The notes under the pieces are model-generated. The model made no database searches, had not been told where the DNA came from, and saw only the letters and a list, made by a program, of their open reading frames with translations. DNA of 64,000 nucleotides, taken from Amorphoplanes digitatis. Its GTDB lineage: Bacteria > Actinomycetota > Actinomycetes > Mycobacteriales > Micromonosporaceae. The position numbers and the translations under genes are program-made. The stretch covers positions 4,396,501 to 4,460,500 of the forward strand of contig NZ_JACHNH010000001.1 in the NCBI RefSeq assembly GCF_014205335.1, in the 5' to 3' direction. Below, piece by piece: positions 59,344 through 64,000 of this stretch; positions within the stretch are counted from its first letter, which is position 1, and the number at the start of each line of letters is the position of its first letter.

Positions 59344-59700
59344 ATGGACATCGTCATCGACGCCGGCTCGGCGGTCGCGCCGTACGAGCAGGTGCGGACG
59401 CGGATCGCCGAGCTGGCCGCCGAGGGTGTGCTCGCCGCCGGGACGCGGCTGCCGCCGGTGCGGGCGCTCGCCGCCGAGCTGGGACTGGCGGCGAACACGG
59501 TGGCCCGCGCCTACCGCGAGCTGGAGCAGGCGGGCCTGGTGGAGACGCACGGCCGGGCGGGCACGCTGATCACCGCCCGGGCCGCGGGCACCCCGGCCGA
59601 GGCGCAGCGGGCCGCGCGGCGCTACGCCGAGCAGGCCACGGCGCTGGGGGTGTCCCCGCAGGCGGCGCTGGAGCTGGTCCGGGCCGCGCTGCGGCTGTGA
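59344..59700 (+). CDS. GntR-family regulator, YtrA subfamily
   Basis: 118 residues, the short length of YtrA types. The winged helix-turn-helix is AVAPYEQVRTRIAELAAEGV, then LPPVRALAAELGLAANTVARAYRELEQAGLVETHG. A brief C-terminal helical tail serves dimerisation. YtrA proteins usually repress ABC transporter operons; here the nearest transporter is the UMF1-type protein just upstream. It is convergent with uppP, 4 bases away. Confidence 0.92.
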   Translation: MDIVIDAGSAVAPYEQVRTRIAELAAEGVLAAGTRLPPVRALAAELGLAANTVARAYRELEQAGLVETHGRAGTLITARAAGTPAEAQRAARRYAEQATALGVSPQAALELVRAALRL

Positions 59701-59704
59701 GCGG

Positions 59705-60541
59705 CTACTGCGGCTCGATGACGTTGGTGGCCAGCAGCACCATCAGCAGGGCGCCGAGCACCAGCCGGTAGCCGATGAAGATGCTGTACGAGTGCTTGGC
59801 GATGAACTTCAGCAGCCAGGACACCGCGAACCAGCCGACGACGAAGCTGGTGATCAGCGCGACGATGGTCGGCCCCCAGCCGACGCCGCCGGAGATGTTG
59901 TCGAACTCGGTGACCGTCTGGAGCACGCTCGCGCCCAGCAGCGCCGGGATCGACAGGAAGAACGACAGCCGGGTGACCGTCACCCGATCGAAGTCGCGCA
60001 GCAGGCCCGCGGACATGGTGGCACCGGAACGCGACACGCCGGGGATCAGGGCGAGACACTGCGTCACGCCGATGATCAGGGTGTCCTTCCAGGTGATGTC
60101 CTCCTCGTGGCGGATCTGGGTGGCGGCGTGGTCGGCGAAGGCCATCACGCCGCTCCACAGCACCAGCGACCAGGCGACGAACCAGAGGCTGCGCAGCGTC
60201 GAGGTGATGGTGTCCTGGAACAGCAGCCCGACGATGCCGATCGGGATCGAGCCGAGGATGACGGCCCAGCCGAAACGGTAGTCGGGATTGTCGCGCTGGT
60301 CGGAGTTCAGCACGCCGCGGAACCAGGCGGGCACGATCCGGGCGATGTCCTTGCGCAGGAACAGCACCGTGGCGAGCACGGCCCCGGACTGGATGATCGC
60401 CGTGAACGCGGTGATGTCCGGATCGTCGATGTTGTAGCCGAGCAGCTTCTCCAGGATGGTCAGGTGTCCGGTACTGGAGACCGGCAGGAACTCGGTGAAA
60501 CCCTCTACCGCACCGAGCAGCACTGCTTCGAAGATGTTCAA
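59705..60541 (-). CDS. uppP: Undecaprenyl-diphosphate phosphatase
   Basis: 278 residues, eight or so membrane helices. The two signature blocks are present: GAVEGFTEFLPVSSTGHLTI near the N-terminus and LIPGVSRSGATMSAGLL in the middle. It dephosphorylates undecaprenyl diphosphate at the membrane to recycle the carrier for peptidoglycan synthesis. TTG 60541 starts LNIFEAVLLG at the family's normal position; in-frame upstream codons look non-coding. Confidence 0.94.
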   Translation of the reverse strand: MNIFEAVLLGAVEGFTEFLPVSSTGHLTILEKLLGYNIDDPDITAFTAIIQSGAVLATVLFLRKDIARIVPAWFRGVLNSDQRDNPDYRFGWAVILGSIPIGIVGLLFQDTITSTLRSLWFVAWSLVLWSGVMAFADHAATQIRHEEDITWKDTLIIGVTQCLALIPGVSRSGATMSAGLLRDFDRVTVTRLSFFLSIPALLGASVLQTVTEFDNISGGVGWGPTIVALITSFVVGWFAVSWLLKFIAKHSYSIFIGYRLVLGALLMVLLATNVIEPQ

Positions 60542-60596
60542 CCCGACCCCGTCCCGTAACCGACCCGCTGACCGCGGTCGAGAATAGGCGGTCGGC

Positions 60597-61547
60597 CTAA
60601 CCGCCGCTGCGGCGGACCCGCGCGGCGGCGATGGTGTAGGCGGGGTCGCGGTCCAGGTTGTGCCGGTCCCGGTCGTAGCGGCGGGTGGTACGCGGGTCGG
60701 CGTGACCCATCGCGTCCTGCACATCCTCCAGCGGCACCCCCTCGGCGCGGGCGGTGGTGGCGAACGCGTGCCGCAGCGAGTGCGGCGACAGCCGGGCCCA
60801 GCCCTCGATGCCGGCCTCCCGGGCCAGGCGCCGCACCAGCCGGAACACCGAGTGCCGGTCGATGCGCGCGCCGGTGGCGGTGACCAGCAGCGGCCCGTCG
60901 AGCCGGCCGGCGGTGCGCCCGGCGAGGTAGGCGTCCAGCGCCGCCGCCGCGTACGCGGTCAGGACCCGCCGCCGGGGCTTGCCGCCCTTGCCGACGAACC
61001 GCACGCTGCGGTGCCCGCGCTCCACGCCGAGGTCCGCGACGTCGAGGCCGACGAGTTCCCCCACGCGCAGCCCGAGGTCGGCGAGCAGCGCCAGCACGGC
61101 GAGGTTGCGCGCGGCGGCCGGCCCCGTCCCGGCCTCGGCGGCGGCGAGCAGCGCGTCGACCTCCTCCGGGCTCAGCCCGACGGTGGCGGAGTGGTCGCGC
61201 GAGACCGGCGGGCGGTCCGCGCCGCCGACCGGGTTCGCCTCGACGGCGCGCAGCTTGGCCAGGAAGTCGTACCAGCTGGACAGCCCGGACAGCTTGCGAG
61301 CCACCGACGCCGGCGCCAGCGGCCGGGCCTCCAGCCCCCGGGCGTACGCGTTGACGTCCAGGAACGACGCCGCCAGCGGATCGACGTCGCGGGCCGCGCA
61401 CCAGGCCAGCCACGCGGCGACGTCACGCCGGTACGCGTCGCGGGTGTGCGCCGACAGCCGCCGGTTGGCCAGCCACGCCTCGGTGAACTGCTCGGCGCTT
61501 CCGCCGACGGCGAGCGCGCCACTGAGTCGGGGAACCGGCGACGACAT
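60597..61547 (-). CDS. Tyrosine recombinase/integrase (XerC-like)
   Basis: 316 residues. The N-terminal core-binding domain begins FTEAWLANRRLSAHTRDAYR. Catalytic residues are Arg in DLGLRVGELVGLD, Lys in FVGKGGKPRR, HSLRHAF, MGHADPRTT and Tyr in TRRYDRDRHNLDRD. The tail resembles a chromosomal actinobacterial branch rather than canonical XerC. The gene lies 12 bases downstream of the ABC-F gene, so it may be read from the same transcript. Confidence 0.88.
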   Translation of the reverse strand: MSSPVPRLSGALAVGGSAEQFTEAWLANRRLSAHTRDAYRRDVAAWLAWCAARDVDPLAASFLDVNAYARGLEARPLAPASVARKLSGLSSWYDFLAKLRAVEANPVGGADRPPVSRDHSATVGLSPEEVDALLAAAEAGTGPAAARNLAVLALLADLGLRVGELVGLDVADLGVERGHRSVRFVGKGGKPRRRVLTAYAAAALDAYLAGRTAGRLDGPLLVTATGARIDRHSVFRLVRRLAREAGIEGWARLSPHSLRHAFATTARAEGVPLEDVQDAMGHADPRTTRRYDRDRHNLDRDPAYTIAAARVRRSGG

Positions 61548-61559
61548 GCCCTCATCGTG

Positions 61560-63152
61560 TCAGCTCGCCAGCACGGCGCCCTCCGCGACATGCCAGGTGC
61601 GGGTGTGCCCGACCCGGTCGGCGAAGTACCGGTCGTGCGTGACGGTCAACAGCGTCCCCCGGTACGCCCGCAGCGCCTCCTCGACGACGTCGAGGGCGTC
61701 GAAGTCGAGGAAGTTGGTGGGCTCGTCGAGCAGCAGGATCCGCGCCGGGCTGTTCACCATGACGGCCAGCAGCAGCCGGCGCAGCTCACCGGCGGACAGG
61801 CTGCGCAGTGGGGCACCCCACTGGTCGGGGCCGAACTGGTGCCCGGCGAGCAGCCGTTCGGCGTCCTCGGCGTAGACCGGCACCCGGGAACGGAAGAAGT
61901 CGAGCACCGTGGTGGCGGTACGCAACCCGTCGGAGGTCTGCGGCAGCACCGCCAGCGGCACCCCCGCCCGCTCGGCGATCGCCCGCAGCAGGGTGGTCTT
62001 GCCGGCGCCGTTACGGCCGGTGATCAGGATCCGGTCGCCGCGCCGCACGTCGAGGTCGACGCCGTCGAGCAGCGTACGGTCACCGGCCTTGACCGTCAGG
62101 TCGCGCACCGACAGCACGACGTCGCGGTCCTCACCGTCGTCGCCGGGGAACGCGAGGGTCAGCGGCGGGCGGGTCCGCGGCCGGGCGATCCACCGGGCGG
62201 ACTCCATCTGCCGGCGCAGCCGCCGCTCGCGGGCCTTGGCCTTCTGCGCCACCTTCTTCGCGATCCGCCGCAGGTGCGGCGCCTCGACGCCGGAACGCAC
62301 CGTCGTCTCCACGTACCGGGCCTGGGCCAGGGTCTGGGCGATGTCACGCTCCCAGCGGATCCGGTCCTTCTCCTGCGCCTCGTAGTCCAGCAGCAGTCGC
62401 TGCCAGCGCCGGGTCTTCTCGGCCCGGTAGGCGCTGTAGCCGCCGCCCGGGTAGTCCTGCGGCTGCTCGTGGATGCCGTCGAGCTCGATGACCCGGGTGA
62501 CGGCCGCGTCCAGGAACGCCCGGTCGTGGCTGACGGCCAGGACCCCGCCGGGGAAGTCACGCAGCCAGCCGGCCAGCCAGGCGGCGCCCTCGGCGTCGAG
62601 GTGGTTGGTCGGCTCGTCCAGCAGCAGCAGGCCCGGAGCGTCCAGCAGGGCGTGCGCGAGCAGCAGCCGGGCCTGCTCGCCGCCGCTGACCTCGCGCAGG
62701 GCCAGGCCGGGCGGCAGGTGGTCGATGTCGAGGCGCTGGCGGATCTCGGCCAGCCGGGTCTCGGCGGTCCACCCCCGCAGCGCCGTCCACCGCTCCTGCA
62801 CCCGGCCGTACTCGGCCAGGACGTCACCGCCGCGCTCCAGCGCGGCCTCCAGCCGGCGCAGCCGGGCGGTGACCTCGGCGAGCTCGCCGAGCCCGGCGGT
62901 GAGGAAGTCGCCGACGGTGCCGGCGGGGTCGGCGACCTGCTGCGGCACGTAGCCGACCCGCAGGCCCGGGCCGTGGCTGACGGTGCCCGCCGTGGGCGGC
63001 AGGTCACCGGCGAGGACCCGCAGCAGGGTCGTCTTGCCGGCCCCGTTGGGGCCGACGACACCGACCCGGTCACCCGGGCGCAGGACCAGGTCGAGGTCGG
63101 CGAAGAGCAGATCACCGTCGTGGGCGCGGCCGATCGAGGCGGCTTTCAGCAA
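61560..63152 (-). CDS. ABC-F family ATPase
   Basis: 530 residues with two soluble ABC cassettes. Walker A motifs are GPNGAGKTT and GRNGAGKTT. Signatures are VSGGEQARLLLA and LSAGELRRLLLA. LLLLDEPTNHLD and ILLLDEPTNFLD are the Walker B regions. The interdomain linker (KVAQKAKARERRLRRQME) is strongly basic, as in ribosome-binding ABC-F proteins. It would act in translation stress or antibiotic protection. TTG 63152 is chosen because GGAGG lies 5 bases upstream. A structured leader precedes it. Confidence 0.88.
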   Translation of the reverse strand: MLKAASIGRAHDGDLLFADLDLVLRPGDRVGVVGPNGAGKTTLLRVLAGDLPPTAGTVSHGPGLRVGYVPQQVADPAGTVGDFLTAGLGELAEVTARLRRLEAALERGGDVLAEYGRVQERWTALRGWTAETRLAEIRQRLDIDHLPPGLALREVSGGEQARLLLAHALLDAPGLLLLDEPTNHLDAEGAAWLAGWLRDFPGGVLAVSHDRAFLDAAVTRVIELDGIHEQPQDYPGGGYSAYRAEKTRRWQRLLLDYEAQEKDRIRWERDIAQTLAQARYVETTVRSGVEAPHLRRIAKKVAQKAKARERRLRRQMESARWIARPRTRPPLTLAFPGDDGEDRDVVLSVRDLTVKAGDRTLLDGVDLDVRRGDRILITGRNGAGKTTLLRAIAERAGVPLAVLPQTSDGLRTATTVLDFFRSRVPVYAEDAERLLAGHQFGPDQWGAPLRSLSAGELRRLLLAVMVNSPARILLLDEPTNFLDFDALDVVEEALRAYRGTLLTVTHDRYFADRVGHTRTWHVAEGAVLAS

Positions 63153-63169
63153 GGAGTCCTCCAGGGACG

Positions 63170-63240
63170 GATACCGGTACGGACACGGCGACCCCGGGCA
63201 CGCCACAGCGGCGGCGCCTCATCGGGGTCGGGTCGGTATC
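63170..63240 (-). promoter_or_regulatory. Nested-stem leader before the ABC-F gene
   Basis: On the transcript strand GATACCG (63240-63234) can pair with CGGTATC (63176-63170). Inside it GACCCCG (63229-63223) can pair with CGGGGTC (63196-63190). The outer stem ends 7 bases before the GGAGG ribosome site (63162-63158). An 18-codon frame upstream (MVDAEHLPPIEEGAVTSV) could be a leader peptide. Structural control of this gene is inference. Confidence 0.4.
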
Positions 63241-63338
63241 ACACGGAGGTGACTGCTCCTTCTTCGATCGGCGGCAGGTGCTCGGCGTCCACCATCGCGC
63301 GCCCCGGCCGGGACCGCAACCGGGTTTCCCCGCACACG

Positions 63339-63374
63339 CGAAAGGCCGGCACGCGGGGGCGTGCCGGCCTTTCG
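63339..63374 (-). terminator. Strong 16-bp hairpin terminator after the sigma factor gene
   Basis: 63339-63354 and 63359-63374 are perfect inverted repeats of 16 bp with a four-G loop (CCCC on the transcript strand). The stem begins 12 bases beyond the sigma factor's stop codon. AAA and TTT near the stem base give short U-runs in either direction, so it may work both ways. It insulates the ABC-F gene from the sigma factor transcript. Confidence 0.85.
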
Positions 63375-63386
63375 GGACAACCGGGG

Positions 63387-64000
63387 TCAGGCGGCGTACG
63401 CGACCGACCTGTTCGTGCCGCGCACGTCGGTCACGGACAGCCGCGACGTCATGGTGCTGCGGCCGGCGATCTGCGCCGCGTACGCCGCCCGGCGCCGGGC
63501 GACACAGCCGTCACCGCGGGCGGCGCCGAGGTCCTGCTGCTCCATGTGCGTGGTCAGGCCGTCCTTGAGCAGGGCCAGGGCCTCGGTGCGCAGCTGCGAC
63601 ACCCGCGACTCGGTCACGCCCAGCTCGGCGGCGACCGCCGACAGCGGCCGCTCCTGGAGGAACGACGTCTCGACGACGAACCGCAGCCGCTCCGGCAGCA
63701 CCGCGACGGCGTCGTGCAGGTAGCCGATGCGCTCGCGGTGCAGCAGCATCTCCTCGGGGTTCAGCTCACCGTCGGTGACCATGTCCTCGGCCGTGCCGAC
63801 GGCGAAGCCCTGTAGCGACAGCACGGCGGCGCGCTGCACGTCGTCATCGACGTTGGAGAGCTCGCCGACGCCGACACCGAGCAGCTCGGCCAGCTCGGCC
63901 GGGGTCGGCGTGCGGCCCAGCTGGGCGGTCAGCTCCTGGCGGGCGACCTCGGCCCGGCGGGCCCGGGCCCGCACCGAACGGCTGGCCCAGTCCATGCTGC
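63387..64000 (-). CDS. Sigma-70 family factor of the FliA/WhiG group (5' end beyond the window)
   Basis: The last 204 or so codons are in the window; the gene continues past its end, and the ATG at 63995 is probably internal. The visible start, WASRSVRARARRAEVARQEL, is like the DW(V)PRSVR segment ahead of region 3 in FliA/WhiG. Region 3 includes LGRTPTPAELAELLGVGVGE. Region 4 is VLPERLRFVVETSFLQERPL then VAAELGVTESRVSQLRTEAL. A 55-residue tail (AYAAQIAGRSTMTSRLSVTD) is longer than usual. A role in flagellar or sporulation gene expression is inferred. Confidence 0.82.
   Translation of the reverse strand, partial: SMDWASRSVRARARRAEVARQELTAQLGRTPTPAELAELLGVGVGELSNVDDDVQRAAVLSLQGFAVGTAEDMVTDGELNPEEMLLHRERIGYLHDAVAVLPERLRFVVETSFLQERPLSAVAAELGVTESRVSQLRTEALALLKDGLTTHMEQQDLGAARGDGCVARRRAAYAAQIAGRSTMTSRLSVTDVRGTNRSVAYAA

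Noticed and set aside
60660..63815. Open plus-strand frame of over 1000 codons across the recombinase and ABC-F genes
   Set aside because: No recognisable domain; the opposite strand carries all family motifs.

Overview
The window is high-GC actinobacterial DNA. Codon third positions are almost all G or C, GTG and TTG starts are common, and Shine-Dalgarno sequences are of the GGAGG type. A methyl-accepting chemotaxis protein, a FliA/WhiG-type sigma factor, an F420-type oxidoreductase and IniA/IniC-like dynamins fit a filamentous, motile-spore actinomycete, most likely of the Micromonosporaceae (Actinoplanes-like). The genus is inference. No rRNA, tRNA, CRISPR array or complete insertion sequence was seen.

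Layout. 1-10.3 kb: a secreted beta-propeller protein, a Nudix hydrolase, an XRE/MmyB regulator with an F420-type oxidoreductase facing an SDR, a membrane protein, a DHA2 exporter with a winged-helix tail, a beta-carbonic anhydrase and a degenerate malic-enzyme-like protein. 10.3-16.5 kb: two acetyltransferases (one behind a leader peptide), a thioesterase, a serine hydrolase, and an HTH / Clp-N / ABC exporter operon driven by a leaderless promoter with twin palindromic operators. 16.5-25 kb: a secreted protein, a phosphodiesterase, DUF488, a SipW-type signal peptidase beside a TasA-like protein, a two-component system, a chemoreceptor and an internally deleted DUF2332 gene. 25-34 kb: a membrane sulfatase-like protein, a GlxA regulator, an NADP-binding protein, a TetR-controlled exporter, KAS III and an ABC-F protein. 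34-39 kb: small enzymes, a 160-bp MITE placed exactly between convergent stop codons, the OhrR/Ohr peroxide module, a short virginiamycin-B-lyase-like propeller and a tyrosine recombinase with a Xer-like inverted repeat upstream. 39-50 kb: a kinase-fold protein with an unknown partner, a membrane-anchored STAND ATPase, VOC proteins, three broken genes, PlsC, an M55 peptidase, HAD and methyltransferase genes. 50-58 kb: a LAL-type regulator divergent from two overlapping dynamin-like GTPase genes and a coupled Asp/His-rich protein; this resembles mycobacterial iniR-iniBAC with a different partner protein. 58-64 kb: an UMF1-type MFS protein, a YtrA-type GntR regulator, UppP, a second tyrosine recombinase, a second ABC-F protein and the 3' part of a sigma factor gene.

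How the parts fit. Several units carry visible regulatory DNA: OhrR operators at a leaderless ohrR promoter, a TetR-type core site between the -35 and -10 of an exporter, palindromes over the HTH/Clp-N promoter, and leader structures ahead of both ABC-F genes. Gene decay is frequent: two genes have clean internal deletions, one has a frameshift, and two are short remnants. Accessory genes here appear to be turning over while the regulatory modules stay intact. All functional calls come from reading motifs by eye; no database search was run.
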